NCBI GenBank assembly: GCA_017446025.1
Contig: JAFSRR010000039.1
Span: 1-60,694, forward strand
Direction: 5' to 3'
DNA from: Bacteroidales bacterium
Lineage (GTDB): Bacteria; Bacteroidota; Bacteroidia; Bacteroidales; UBA1402
DNA length: 60,694 nt
Shown here: one piece after another, positions 50,150 through 58,967 of the stretch
How positions within the stretch are numbered: the first letter of the stretch is position 1
Layout of the letters: every line of letters begins with the position of its first letter
The notes under the pieces: generated by a model
Seen by the model: only the letters and a program-made list of their open reading frames with translations
What the model was told of the DNA's origin: nothing
Database searches by the model: none
Program-made: the position numbers and the translations under genes

Positions 50150-52603
50150 ATGACAGCCAAGAAGAAAAGGACGAAATCACTGATAGACAGAATTCGTGAA
50201 ATCAATTTCGCCGAGATTATCAAAAACGACAAAGCCTACTTCATTACAGGCCTGACGCTGGTCGTATTGATGCTCTATCTGAGCGTGGCACTCATCTCAT
50301 TCTTCTTCACCGGGGCCGCCGACCAGAGCATTGTGGGCAATCTCAGCCTGGGGCAGCTCAAAAGGGCCGCGCCGACGGGCAACTGGGCCGGCACTTTCGG
50401 CGCCTGGCTGTCGAACATCATCATGAACAAATGGTTTGGCGTGTCATCGCTGCTGCTGGCCTTCTACGGTCTGCTGGCCTCCTTCCGCCTGATGCGGGTC
50501 AAGACCGTTTCGCTGGGCAAATGGTTTGTCTATTGCCTGTTCATGTTTTTCTGGCTGTCGGTCTTCTTCGGCTTCTTCTTCTCCGGCCAACAGCAGCTTG
50601 TCTTCCTGGGCGGCGCCTACGGCTGGCACATCAGCCAATGGCTGTGCCTGCAGGCCGGCGCTGTGGGCACCATCCTGATCCTGGTCGTCACGCTGGTGAT
50701 ATTCCTCATTTTCGTCTTCCAGAATACCATTCCTTTCATTCGCAGGATGCTGCAGCTGTCCTTTATCGACGACCTCAAGGAAAAGAGAGCCGCCCGGCGG
50801 GAAGAGCGGCAGTGGCGCAAAGAGCAGGAACGGGAAGAGGCCGAGCGCGAGCAGGCCGAACGTGAAGAGGCCGAACGTCAGGAGCAGGAAGAAAGCGAGG
50901 AGCCTGAAACCGAGCCGGAGCCTCCGACACAGGAGCCCCAGCCCGCTGCCGAGCCCATCACCATTACCGGGGAGCAGGGCATCGAGACCACCATTGAAGT
51001 GGCCAAGGGCGAAGACACCCCCGCCGACAGCGACGAAGAGCCGGTCAACGTGCCCACAGCCGTCGACGACCACTACGACGCCCTCAAGGAACTGGGGCCC
51101 TACGATCCGACGGCCGACCTGCACAGCTTCCGCAATCCGCCGGCCCGCCTGCTCAAGGAAGGCAGCGACGACGCCCCCACCATCAACCGGCGCGAGCACG
51201 AGGAAAACCAGCACAAAATCCTCGACGTGCTGCAGAGTTTCGGCATCCGCGTCCAGAGCATCCACGCCACCGTGGGCCCGACCGTCACCCTCTACGAAAT
51301 CGTTCCCGAAGCCGGCATCCGCATTTCCAAGATCAAGAGCCTTGAAAACGATATCGCCCTAAGCCTTTCGGCCCTGGGCATCCGTATCATCGCGCCCATC
51401 CCCGGCAAAGGCACCATCGGCATCGAAGTGCCGAGCCGCAATCCGAGTGTCGTCTATATGCGCGGCCTGATCCAGTCCAAGAAATTCCAGGAAAGCAAAT
51501 ACGACCTGCCGGTTGTGCTGGGCAAGACCATCATGAACGAAGTGTTCGCCTTCGACCTGTGCAAGATGCCTCACCTGCTGGTAGCCGGTGCCACCGGCCA
51601 GGGCAAGTCGGTAGGTCTGAACGCCATCATCACTTCCCTGCTCTACAAGAAGCACCCGGCCGAGCTCAAGATCGTGCTGGTCGATCCGAAAATGGTCGAG
51701 TTCAGCATCTACAAAGATATCGAAAACCATTATCTGGCCAAGATACCCGGCGATGGCAAGGCCATCATCACCGATTCCGACAAGGTGATCCAGACCCTGC
51801 AGTCGCTCACCGTCGAGATGGACGACCGCTACCGCCTGCTGAGCATGGCCACCTGCCGCAACATCAAGGAATACAACGAAAAGTTCAAGCAGCGCAAGCT
51901 GAATCCCGAAAAGGGTCACCACTTCATGCCTTACATCGTCATCATCATCGATGAGTTCGGCGACCTGATCATGACGGCCGGCAAGGAGATCGAACTGCCC
52001 ATCGCCCGCATCGCCCAGAAGGCCCGCGCCGTAGGCATGCACATGATCATCGCCACCCAGCGCCCGACGACCAACATCATCACCGGCACCATCAAGGCCA
52101 ACTTCCCGGCCCGGTTGGCCTTCCGAGTCACTTCCCAGATCGACTCGCGCACCATCCTGGATGCCAGCGGCGCCCAGCAGCTCATCGGCAAGGGCGACGC
52201 CCTCTTCTCGCAGGGCAGCGACCTGACCCGTATCCAGTGTACCTTTGTCGATACGCCCGAAGTGGAAGAAGTGGTCCATTTCATCGCCGACCAGCGAGGC
52301 TATCCCCATGCCTTCGAACTGCCCGAGTATGTACCGGAAGGCGGCGGAGGTGCTGTAGGCGACCTGGACGGCGGCGCACGCGACGCCCTCTTCGAGGAAG
52401 CCGCCCGCCTGGTAGTGCTCCAGCAGCAGGGTTCCACCTCCTACATCCAGCGCAAGTTCTCCATCGGCTTCAACAGGGCCGGCCGCATCATGGACCAGTT
52501 GCAGGTGGCCGGCATCGTGGGCCCGGCTGAAGGCAGCAAACCCCGCCAGGTACTTATCGACAGCGAGATGCAGCTCGACATGCTGCTCAACAGTATGAAA
52601 TAG
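50150..52603 (+). CDS. ftsK: DNA translocase FtsK
   Basis: 817 residues. Four membrane helices lie in the first 200 residues (for example AYFITGLTLVVLMLYLSVAL), then a charged linker rich in Glu, Arg and Pro (about 215-300), a motor domain with Walker A VAGATGQGKSVG (about 477-488), PKMVEFSIY, IIIDEFGDLIM (Walker B) and ATQRPTTNIITG, and the C-terminal winged-helix gamma domain (SYIQRKFSIGFNRAGRIMDQL) that reads KOPS-like sequences. It pumps chromosome ends through the division septum and helps dimer resolution. PorQ follows after 28 bp. Confidence 0.93.
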   Translation: MTAKKKRTKSLIDRIREINFAEIIKNDKAYFITGLTLVVLMLYLSVALISFFFTGAADQSIVGNLSLGQLKRAAPTGNWAGTFGAWLSNIIMNKWFGVSSLLLAFYGLLASFRLMRVKTVSLGKWFVYCLFMFFWLSVFFGFFFSGQQQLVFLGGAYGWHISQWLCLQAGAVGTILILVVTLVIFLIFVFQNTIPFIRRMLQLSFIDDLKEKRAARREERQWRKEQEREEAEREQAEREEAERQEQEESEEPETEPEPPTQEPQPAAEPITITGEQGIETTIEVAKGEDTPADSDEEPVNVPTAVDDHYDALKELGPYDPTADLHSFRNPPARLLKEGSDDAPTINRREHEENQHKILDVLQSFGIRVQSIHATVGPTVTLYEIVPEAGIRISKIKSLENDIALSLSALGIRIIAPIPGKGTIGIEVPSRNPSVVYMRGLIQSKKFQESKYDLPVVLGKTIMNEVFAFDLCKMPHLLVAGATGQGKSVGLNAIITSLLYKKHPAELKIVLVDPKMVEFSIYKDIENHYLAKIPGDGKAIITDSDKVIQTLQSLTVEMDDRYRLLSMATCRNIKEYNEKFKQRKLNPEKGHHFMPYIVIIIDEFGDLIMTAGKEIELPIARIAQKARAVGMHMIIATQRPTTNIITGTIKANFPARLAFRVTSQIDSRTILDASGAQQLIGKGDALFSQGSDLTRIQCTFVDTPEVEEVVHFIADQRGYPHAFELPEYVPEGGGGAVGDLDGGARDALFEEAARLVVLQQQGSTSYIQRKFSIGFNRAGRIMDQLQVAGIVGPAEGSKPRQVLIDSEMQLDMLLNSMK

Positions 52604-52631
52604 TATAAAAAGGAAGGGGTGGGAACCACCG

Positions 52632-53627
52632 ATGAAGAGACTGCGATTCATAGTGCTGATCTGTCTGTCCTGTCTGACGGCCCGGGCCGAGACAGGTGCC
52701 TACGTCTATGAATTCCTCCGGCTGCCCGTCGCTACGGTGGCCGCTGGTCTGGGCGGCAACACTGTGGCCAGTCCGGAAGCCGATCCCGACCTGTTCTACC
52801 ACAATCCCGCCCTGCTCAGTCCCGACCAGTCAGGCATCCTGTCGCTGGGCTACATGAACTATGTGGCCGACATCCATTTCGGCCATGCCGCCTACAGCCG
52901 CCGCATCAACGACCACAGTGCCTGGACGGCGGGGGCCCGCTATCTCGACTACGGGCAGATCGAAGGTTACGACCACCACAATGTCTCACTGGGGCAGGTC
53001 CATGCCAAGGACATGGCTTTCACAGGGGGCTATGCCTTCCTGCTCAACGACTCCTGGCGAGGCGGCATCAACGCCCACCTGATCTATTCCCTGCTCGATG
53101 AATACACCTCAGTGGGCATGGCCGTTGACCTGGGTGTGTACTATATGAAACCTGAAAACGGCTTGTGGGCCGGTCTGAGCATCAAGAGCCTGGGCTCCCA
53201 GTTCAGCGCCTACGACGAGCACTACGAAAGCCTGCCCTGGGATGTGCAGATAGGCCTGAGCAAGCAACTGGAGCATGCCCCCTTTCGCCTGTCGCTCACC
53301 GCACAAGGCTTCGACCGCTGGACATCATCGCACTACGACAACGACAGCCGTTCCCGAATCAAGGAAGAGAAACCGGTACGGCAGGTCTTGAGCCATCTGC
53401 TGCTGGGCGTGGAGCTGCTGCCCGGCGACAACTTTCACCTGGCCCTGGGCTACAATCCGGGACGGCGCTACGAGTTGGCCATCGAGCAACGGTCCATGCT
53501 GAGCGGTTTTTCGGCCGCCTTCAGTTTTCAGGTCAAAAAGATGCGACTGGGTGCCTCCTACGCCAAGTATCACCAGTCAGGCAACAGCCTGCAAATGAAC
53601 TTTTCCACCCAATTACCCACCAAATAG
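52632..53627 (+). CDS. porQ: PorQ-type outer membrane beta-barrel protein (type IX secretion-associated)
   Basis: 331 residues. Signal peptide (about 1-19), then YVYEFLRLPVATVAAGLGG and DPDLFYHNPALLSP, a PorV/PorQ-family opening, and alternating strands to the end (SAAFSFQVKKMRLGASYAKYH). PorQ is a FadL-like barrel linked to type IX secretion and to attaching cargo in Porphyromonas. The genes here are followed by cmk and ispH, the usual Bacteroidota order. Assignment rests on the N-terminal motif, the length and the synteny; the exact role outside Porphyromonas is unclear. Confidence 0.8.
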   Translation: MKRLRFIVLICLSCLTARAETGAYVYEFLRLPVATVAAGLGGNTVASPEADPDLFYHNPALLSPDQSGILSLGYMNYVADIHFGHAAYSRRINDHSAWTAGARYLDYGQIEGYDHHNVSLGQVHAKDMAFTGGYAFLLNDSWRGGINAHLIYSLLDEYTSVGMAVDLGVYYMKPENGLWAGLSIKSLGSQFSAYDEHYESLPWDVQIGLSKQLEHAPFRLSLTAQGFDRWTSSHYDNDSRSRIKEEKPVRQVLSHLLLGVELLPGDNFHLALGYNPGRRYELAIEQRSMLSGFSAAFSFQVKKMRLGASYAKYHQSGNSLQMNFSTQLPTK

Positions 53628-53631
53628 CCCT

Positions 53632-54327
53632 ATGGACCGAAAAATCTCCATCGCCATTGACGGCTTCTCTTCCTGCGGCAAGAGCACCATGGCCAAAAGC
53701 CTGGCCAAAAGGCTGTCATATATTTATATAGACACCGGCGCCATGTACCGGGCCGTCACGCTCTATGCCCTGCGCGAGGGCCTGCTCCGCGACGGACAGC
53801 TCGACGAGGAAGGCCTGAAAGCCAGGCTGGATGAGATCGACATCCGCTTCTGCTGCAACAGCCAGGGACTGTCGCAGGTATGTCTCGACGGGGAGAATGT
53901 CGAAGGCCAGATCCGCGGCATGGCCGTATCGAACGGGGTGAGCATCGTGGCCCAGGTGCCGGCCGTCCGCGAAAAGATGGTCCTGCTCCAGCGGCAGATA
54001 GCCGCCCGCAAAGGCACGGTGATGGACGGCCGCGACATCGGCACGGTGGTGCTGCCCGATGCCGAGCTAAAGATATTTGTCACGGCCCAGGCCCGCGTCA
54101 GGGCCCAGCGCCGCTACGACGAGCTCAAGGCCAAAGGCCAGGAAGCCAGCTTCGACGAGATCGTGAAAAACATCGAGATGCGCGACCAGATGGACCTAAA
54201 CCGGGCCGTTAGCCCGCTGCGCCAGGCACCCGATGCCCTGGTGCTCGACAACAGCTTCATGACGCTCGAAGAGCAGGATGCCTGGTTGAACGAAAAAGTC
54301 GAGGAGGTGCTCCATGGCAACCGTTGA
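53632..54327 (+). CDS. cmk: Cytidylate kinase
   Basis: 231 residues. (d)CMP kinase, ATP-dependent, in pyrimidine nucleotide synthesis. P-loop GFSSCGKST (residues 11-19), IDTGAMYRAVTLYALREG, VMDGRDIGTVVLPDAELKIF and the ARVRAQRRYDELKAKG block with the substrate-binding arginines. Starts 4 bp after porQ and overlaps ispH by 14 bp. Confidence 0.95.
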   Translation: MDRKISIAIDGFSSCGKSTMAKSLAKRLSYIYIDTGAMYRAVTLYALREGLLRDGQLDEEGLKARLDEIDIRFCCNSQGLSQVCLDGENVEGQIRGMAVSNGVSIVAQVPAVREKMVLLQRQIAARKGTVMDGRDIGTVVLPDAELKIFVTAQARVRAQRRYDELKAKGQEASFDEIVKNIEMRDQMDLNRAVSPLRQAPDALVLDNSFMTLEEQDAWLNEKVEEVLHGNR

Positions 54328-55180
54328 GATAGACAAGCACTCGGGATTCTGCGGCGGGGTGGTCAATGCCATCCGCAAGGCCGAAGACCAGCTGGCTGAG
54401 CACCGTCAGTTGTACTGCCTGGGCGATATCGTCCACAATTCGACCGAGGTGGAGCGCCTGCGCCGCAAGGGGCTGCACACGGTAAACCGCGACCAGCTGG
54501 ACAGCCTGCACGACACCCGCTTGCTGTTGCGCGCCCACGGTGAGCCGCCCGCCACCTACCAGACCGCCCGGCAACACCGTATCGAGCTGATCGATGCCAC
54601 CTGCCCGGTGGTGCTGCACTTGCAAAAACGCATCAAAAAGATGTACGAAAGCCGGGGGCCTGAGACCCAGCTGCTCATCTTCGGCAAGGCCGGCCACGCC
54701 GAGGTGAACGGCCTGGTGGGACAGACCCGCGACACGGCCATTGTCATCGAAAAGCCCGAAGACCTCGACCAGGTGGATTTCGGCCGGCCCATCGTGCTGT
54801 TTTCCCAGACCACCAAATCGGAGCAGGACTACCACCGCCTCATCGACATGATTCAAAAGCGGATGACGCCGGGCGTTTCGTTCGAAAGCTACGACACCAT
54901 CTGCCGGCAGTTTGCCAACCGGCTGCCCCAGGTGCAGCGTTTCGCCGCCGACCACGACTGCATGGTCTTTGTGAGCGACGACAAGAGCTCCAACGGCAAA
55001 GCCCTGTTCAAGGCCTGCCAGGCCACCAATCCCGATTCATATTTCGTATCGGGGCCCGGCGATTTGCAAGCCCCCTGGTTCAAAGGCAAGGAAAAGATAG
55101 GCATCAGTGGGGCCACTTCCACCCCGACCTGGCTCATGGAGCAAGTGAGAGACCGTATCGAGGTCCTCACAAAGGCATAA
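54314..55180 (+). CDS. ispH: 4-hydroxy-3-methylbut-2-enyl diphosphate reductase
   Basis: 288 residues. Last step of the MEP pathway, making IPP and DMAPP with a [4Fe-4S] cluster. The three cluster cysteines lie in HSGFCGGVVNAIRKAE, DATCPVV and DTICRQFANR. Substrate-binding blocks: LRAHGEPPATY, FGKAGHAEVNGLVGQT, LFSQTTKSEQDY, SDDKSSNGKALF and GISGATSTPTWLMEQV. Starts inside the end of cmk, so translation is coupled. Confidence 0.94.
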   Translation: MATVEIDKHSGFCGGVVNAIRKAEDQLAEHRQLYCLGDIVHNSTEVERLRRKGLHTVNRDQLDSLHDTRLLLRAHGEPPATYQTARQHRIELIDATCPVVLHLQKRIKKMYESRGPETQLLIFGKAGHAEVNGLVGQTRDTAIVIEKPEDLDQVDFGRPIVLFSQTTKSEQDYHRLIDMIQKRMTPGVSFESYDTICRQFANRLPQVQRFAADHDCMVFVSDDKSSNGKALFKACQATNPDSYFVSGPGDLQAPWFKGKEKIGISGATSTPTWLMEQVRDRIEVLTKA

Positions 55181-55191
55181 CCGAAGAGAAT

Positions 55192-56286
55192 TTATTTTTT
55201 CGACAGGCTGTCGAAATAAGTGTCCAGCAAATCCTGGGCGGCACGGAAAGCGGTGATCTCGCTGCCCAGTACCTGTTGCTGCTTGGCCTCCATCATCGAT
55301 TCGATCAGAGGATTGCGATAGAAATTGTTGCGCAGCGCCTCGTCGATGGTTTCCTGCATCCAGTACTTGTCCTGACGGTGGCGACGGGCCTCGAAAGTGC
55401 CGTTGTCGCGACACAGGGCGATATGGTCCTCGACCATCTTGATCACCTCCTTGACACCGTCCAGGGTCTTGGCCGAATAGGTAAGCACCTGGGGACGGAC
55501 GCCCGATTCAGGCATAGGAAACAGGAAGAGTGCGTTGCGGTAGTTGGAGGCAGCCAGGCGGGCCCGCTGCAGGTTGTCGCCGTCGGCTTTGTTGATGGCG
55601 ATGCCGTCAGACATTTCCATGATGCCGCGCTTGATGCCCTGCAACTCGTCGCCGGCCCCGGCAATCTGGATGAGCAGGAAGAAATCGACCATCGAATGGA
55701 CGGCTATCTCCGACTGACCCACCCCCACTGTTTCGACAAAAATGGTGTCGTAGCCGGCCGCCTCGCAAAGCACAATGGTCTCACGCGTCTTGCGCGCCAC
55801 GCCGCCCAGCGAACCGCCCGAGGGGGAAGGCCGGATAAAGGCGTCGGGCTGTACGGAGAGCTGCTCCATGCGGGTCTTGTCGCCCAGGATGCTACCCCGG
55901 CTGCGTTCGCTGCTCGGGTCGATGGCCAGCACGGCCAGCTTGCGTCCCTGGCGCAACAGTTCCATGCCGAACGCCTCGATGGAAGTACTCTTGCCCGCAC
56001 CCGGCACGCCGGTGATACCCCAGCGCTCCGAACGGCCGGCATAGGGCAGACATTTCTCGATGATTTCGGCGGCCATCTGCTGATGACGGGGCAGCGAGCT
56101 CTCGATCATGGTGACAGCCTGGCTGAGAATCACCTTGTTGCCGGCCAGGATGCCTTCGACAAACTCGCCGACCGTATATTCATGACGGTTCACCCGTCGC
56201 CGGTAGGGATTGACATCCGGCAGACGTTCCACGCCGGAATTGACCGTCAGTCCTTGGTACTGTTCCTCGTTTTCGAGATGATGCAT
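55192..56286 (-). CDS. meaB: Methylmalonyl-CoA mutase chaperone GTPase MeaB
   Basis: 364 residues. G3E GTPase that protects and loads B12 onto methylmalonyl-CoA mutase. Walker A GVPGAGKST, switch region SSERSRGSILGDKTRM, ETVGVGQSE (Walker B/switch II) and NKADGDN for guanine. Start overlaps the stop of the DUF1573 gene (TGATG). The mutase itself is not in this window. With nrdJ it indicates B12 use in this organism. Confidence 0.92.
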   Translation of the reverse strand: MHHLENEEQYQGLTVNSGVERLPDVNPYRRRVNRHEYTVGEFVEGILAGNKVILSQAVTMIESSLPRHQQMAAEIIEKCLPYAGRSERWGITGVPGAGKSTSIEAFGMELLRQGRKLAVLAIDPSSERSRGSILGDKTRMEQLSVQPDAFIRPSPSGGSLGGVARKTRETIVLCEAAGYDTIFVETVGVGQSEIAVHSMVDFFLLIQIAGAGDELQGIKRGIMEMSDGIAINKADGDNLQRARLAASNYRNALFLFPMPESGVRPQVLTYSAKTLDGVKEVIKMVEDHIALCRDNGTFEARRHRQDKYWMQETIDEALRNNFYRNPLIESMMEAKQQQVLGSEITAFRAAQDLLDTYFDSLSKK

Positions 56287-57362
56287 CAGTGGACGATATT
56301 GGCATTGACCGTGATCCGCTTGACAGGCTGGGCGGGATCGTTGGTGATCACCTCCACGTAATAGCGGATGCCCGACTGCAGATCTTTGGTGTTCAGTTCG
56401 ATTTTGATGGTCGCCGATTTACCTGGCTGTATTTCCTTCTTGTCCGACTTGAGCGTCAGCTGCGACACCTGGCTGCTCAGCTTGCGGATCTTCAAGGGAG
56501 CCTCGCCATCGTTGGTCAGCAGGATCTCGGTGGTGTGGGGGCCGTCGGCCTTGACTTCACCGAAATTGACCGTACTGCGCGAATAATTGGCCACCGGCAG
56601 CTTGCCGCCGGCACGCAGGCTGGAAAAATCCTCCACCAGGTTGGCCGTGACCGTGATCTTGCCCGACGATTCGGTGGCCGTCTTGCCATGGATATAGAAA
56701 TAGTCTTCGCGATGACCGAAATCCCTGGCCTCGGCGCTGATATAATTGACCGTGACAATGGCCATGCCGCCGGCCGGTATTTCCGAATTGGAGACCGACA
56801 CCCTCATGTGGGCGGGCACCTGGCTGAAACTGATAGTCATGGGGCGTTCGGCGTTGTTGTAGATGGGGATGGACCGGGAAGCGATGCCACCGATGCGGAC
56901 ATCATCCAGGGCCAGGGTCGTCGTTTTCAGACGCAGCAGCCCGAACGCTTTGGGATAGGTCGATTCGGGAGAGTTTTCCCGAGGGATGACCGACCCGCGG
57001 ATGGTGAGCGAATAGGTCGGATGCAGGATGGAGTTGCTATAGACGGTGATGGTCTTGTTGAAGTTGCCCGGACGGCCTTCGGTGTTGTAGGCCACCTCGA
57101 TGCGGCCCGTCTGGCCCGGGGCCACCGGCTCGCGGGTAAAGCTGGGCGTGGTGCAGCCGCAACTGGCCGTGGCGCGGCGGATCTCCAGGGGCATGTCGCC
57201 CGTATTGGTAAACTCGAAAGTACAGGTTACTTTGCCGTCTTCCTTGACTGTACCGAAATCGTGGACATTCTCCGCGAACGAGATATCAGGCCCTTCGGCC
57301 AGGGCAACGGCGGCACTGCCCAAAAGGCAGAGCATCATCAGACTCAGACGCAGCGTTTTCAT
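56286..57362 (-). CDS. DUF1573 domain protein, exported
   Basis: 358 residues. Signal peptide (about 1-22, ALAEG), then a DUF1573 domain with the common opening DISFAENVHDFGTVKEDGKVTCTFEFTNTG and the cysteine pair ASCGCTTPSF, followed by two more Ig-like, ASH-type beta-sandwich repeats (HTTEILLTNDGEAPLKIRKL). Such proteins are abundant in Bacteroidota, located in the envelope, and have no settled function. It is coupled to folA (TAATG) and meaB (TGATG) at both ends. Confidence 0.85.
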   Translation of the reverse strand: MKTLRLSLMMLCLLGSAAVALAEGPDISFAENVHDFGTVKEDGKVTCTFEFTNTGDMPLEIRRATASCGCTTPSFTREPVAPGQTGRIEVAYNTEGRPGNFNKTITVYSNSILHPTYSLTIRGSVIPRENSPESTYPKAFGLLRLKTTTLALDDVRIGGIASRSIPIYNNAERPMTISFSQVPAHMRVSVSNSEIPAGGMAIVTVNYISAEARDFGHREDYFYIHGKTATESSGKITVTANLVEDFSSLRAGGKLPVANYSRSTVNFGEVKADGPHTTEILLTNDGEAPLKIRKLSSQVSQLTLKSDKKEIQPGKSATIKIELNTKDLQSGIRYYVEVITNDPAQPVKRITVNANIVH

Positions 57363-57847
57363 TATGCTTCTTTTTTTACGTAGTGGACAAACGAATAAGG
57401 ATAGGGCTCAGCCTCGAAATGGTCTTCCCGCTCGGCTTCCTTCCAGACCGATATATCGATTTCAGGGAAGAAGGCATCGGCCTCGAAATCGTGATGGATC
57501 CAGGTGATGTAGAGCGAATTGACCCATTCCATCGCCTGCCGGTAGATCATGGCACCGCCAATGAAGAAAATCTTGTCCTCCCCCTGGCAGAGATCCATCA
57601 CCTCGGCAAAGGAGTGCGCCGTCTCGCAGCCGGGGAACTGCTCCTCGTCGGGGCTCATCACGATGTTGCGACGATGCGGCAGGGCACCCTTGGGCAGCGA
57701 GAAAAAGGTGTTGCGACCCATGATGACCGTATGGCCCGAAGTCACTGCCTTGAAATGCCTCAGATCCTCCGGCAGGTGGCACAGCAGGCCGTTGTTGCGG
57801 CCTATGGCGTTGTTGCGGGCGACTGCCACGATAGATGCTATTTCCAT
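57362..57847 (-). CDS. folA: Dihydrofolate reductase
   Basis: 161 residues, type I DHFR. IASIVAVARNNAIGRNNGLLCHLPEDLRHFK holds the substrate-binding and Met20-type loop (usual Trp replaced by Leu-Cys), GHTVIMGRNTFFSLPKGALPHRRNIV is the NADPH site and IFFIGGAMIYRQAM the glycine pair. Reduces dihydrofolate for thymidylate and purine synthesis. First gene of a three-gene unit with 1-bp junctions; the DUF4861 gene ends 5 bp from it upstream. Confidence 0.95.
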   Translation of the reverse strand: MEIASIVAVARNNAIGRNNGLLCHLPEDLRHFKAVTSGHTVIMGRNTFFSLPKGALPHRRNIVMSPDEEQFPGCETAHSFAEVMDLCQGEDKIFFIGGAMIYRQAMEWVNSLYITWIHHDFEADAFFPEIDISVWKEAEREDHFEAEPYPYSFVHYVKKEA

Positions 57848-57851
57848 AGTG

Positions 57852-58718
57852 TCAATATTTCAGTTGCTGGACATATTGGATAAACTTGTCGGCCGTGTTG
57901 AGATCGGCCTCCTTTTCGCCGGCCGAGACCACTTTGGTCTTGTAGTGTTTGGTAGGCCGCGAGATGATCAGCACGGCATCGTCGGTCAGCTTTTTCTGGG
58001 CCACGGTGCGCTGCTTGTAGACCATGCCGCCGCCGATGTTGATCGGGTTCTTGGAGACATCTTCGGGATGGCGGCCCCAGACGGCGATATGTCCCTGGTC
58101 GGTGAAGGCCTGCTTGCCGGGATGGAAATTGACACCCGTCACAAACTGCACCTTGCCGCCTTTCTTGGCAAAGGCCTCCACGATGGCCCAGCGCTCATGG
58201 TCCTTCATCGTGACACGGATCAGGATATCGACTTTTTTCTCCCCGTAGGGCACGCCCTTGGCCAGCATTTCGGCCACGGCACCGCCCTTGATTTTTCTCA
58301 CGCTCACATCGCGGCCCTCGGTGGCCGTCAGCTTGACAATCTGCTCGCCGTCCCAGAGGTTGTAACCGCCCAGGCCCACGGTCGAGCCCACCTTGTATTC
58401 GTCACAGCCATAGCCGGCAGCCTGCATCGCATCGGTAGGATACCAATGGGCCGTGGCCAGTTCCAGCTGGGGCTGTTTCTTGCTGTAGACATCGATCGAG
58501 CCGCTGTGGTTGAAATAGATACGCAGGGCCATATACATGTTTTCGATGGCCGGGCCGTGATGGCCGATCCGGCGGTACTGGTCGCCGTCGGCAACGGAAA
58601 TTTCACTGAGCTGCACGCTGTCGGAGCGCCAGAACAGGCTCACATCGGTCTGGGCCGACAGCCACAGGGGCAGGGCCGGCAGCACAGCCATCAGAAGGGT
58701 CTTGAACGGGTTTTTCAT
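57852..58718 (-). CDS. DUF4861 family secreted protein
   Basis: 288 residues from the ATG at 58718 (58724 gives two more). Signal peptide (about 1-23, ending LSAQT). The DUF4861 region has HWYPTDAMQAAGYGCDEYKVGSTVG, GLGGYNLWDGEQIVKLTATEGR and VQFVTGVNFHPGKQAF. Members are common in carbohydrate-utilising Bacteroidota and often sit beside pectin or rhamnogalacturonan genes; the activity is not established to my knowledge. Promoter elements are very clear upstream. A longer frame to 58799 covers the promoter. Confidence 0.82.
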   Translation of the reverse strand: MKNPFKTLLMAVLPALPLWLSAQTDVSLFWRSDSVQLSEISVADGDQYRRIGHHGPAIENMYMALRIYFNHSGSIDVYSKKQPQLELATAHWYPTDAMQAAGYGCDEYKVGSTVGLGGYNLWDGEQIVKLTATEGRDVSVRKIKGGAVAEMLAKGVPYGEKKVDILIRVTMKDHERWAIVEAFAKKGGKVQFVTGVNFHPGKQAFTDQGHIAVWGRHPEDVSKNPINIGGGMVYKQRTVAQKKLTDDAVLIISRPTKHYKTKVVSAGEKEADLNTADKFIQYVQQLKY

Positions 58719-58741
58719 ACGCATTTCTATAATGGACTGCG

Positions 58742-58773
58742 CAAAATTACTCAATACAATGACAATAGCAAAA
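58742..58773 (-). promoter_or_regulatory. Promoter of the DUF4861 gene
   Basis: Minus strand: TTTTG (58773-58769), 19-bp spacer, TAATTTTG (58749-58742). Leader about 11-17 nt. The two palindromes at 58794-58838 lie directly upstream. Confidence 0.72.
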
Positions 58774-58793
58774 TACCACCCGAAAACATACGC

Positions 58794-58838
58794 TGTCATT
58801 ATGACATCAAAACCAGGTAAATATCTGTCATAATGACA
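58794..58838. promoter_or_regulatory. Two 13-bp palindromes, candidate operator
   Basis: TGTCATTATGACA (58794-58806) and TGTCATAATGACA (58826-58838): perfect arms TGTCAT/ATGACA with a single central base, centres 32 bp apart (about three helical turns). Located between the divergent DUF4861 and clpB genes. Looks like two sites of one dimeric regulator. Not the CIRCE element. Confidence 0.65.
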
Positions 58839-58950
58839 CTTTGATGGTTTTCAAAGAACGGCGGGAGGGCGATGTGGCACAAGTCCGCGGACAGGCCCGG
58901 TTTTTGCTGTGAAGGGAAAAGCCCGCCCGCAGCGGGTAGCAAAAAGAAAG

Positions 58951-58957
58951 AAAGGAG
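58951..58957 (+). promoter_or_regulatory. Shine-Dalgarno of clpB
   Basis: AAAGGAG followed by A, 10 nt before the ATG at 58968. It supports this start and so the short N-terminus of the protein. Confidence 0.6.
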
Positions 58958-58967
58958 AACACAGTAT

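Noticed and set aside
58770..58785. HTCS-type operator (CCACCC) upstream of the DUF4861 gene
   Set aside because: It is in the opposite orientation to those in the pectin locus and at a different distance from the -7, so it is probably chance.
58874..58920. Sigma-54-like promoter before clpB (TGGCAC ... TTGCT)
   Set aside because: The two halves are more than 20 bp apart; a sigma-54 promoter needs about 5 bp between them.
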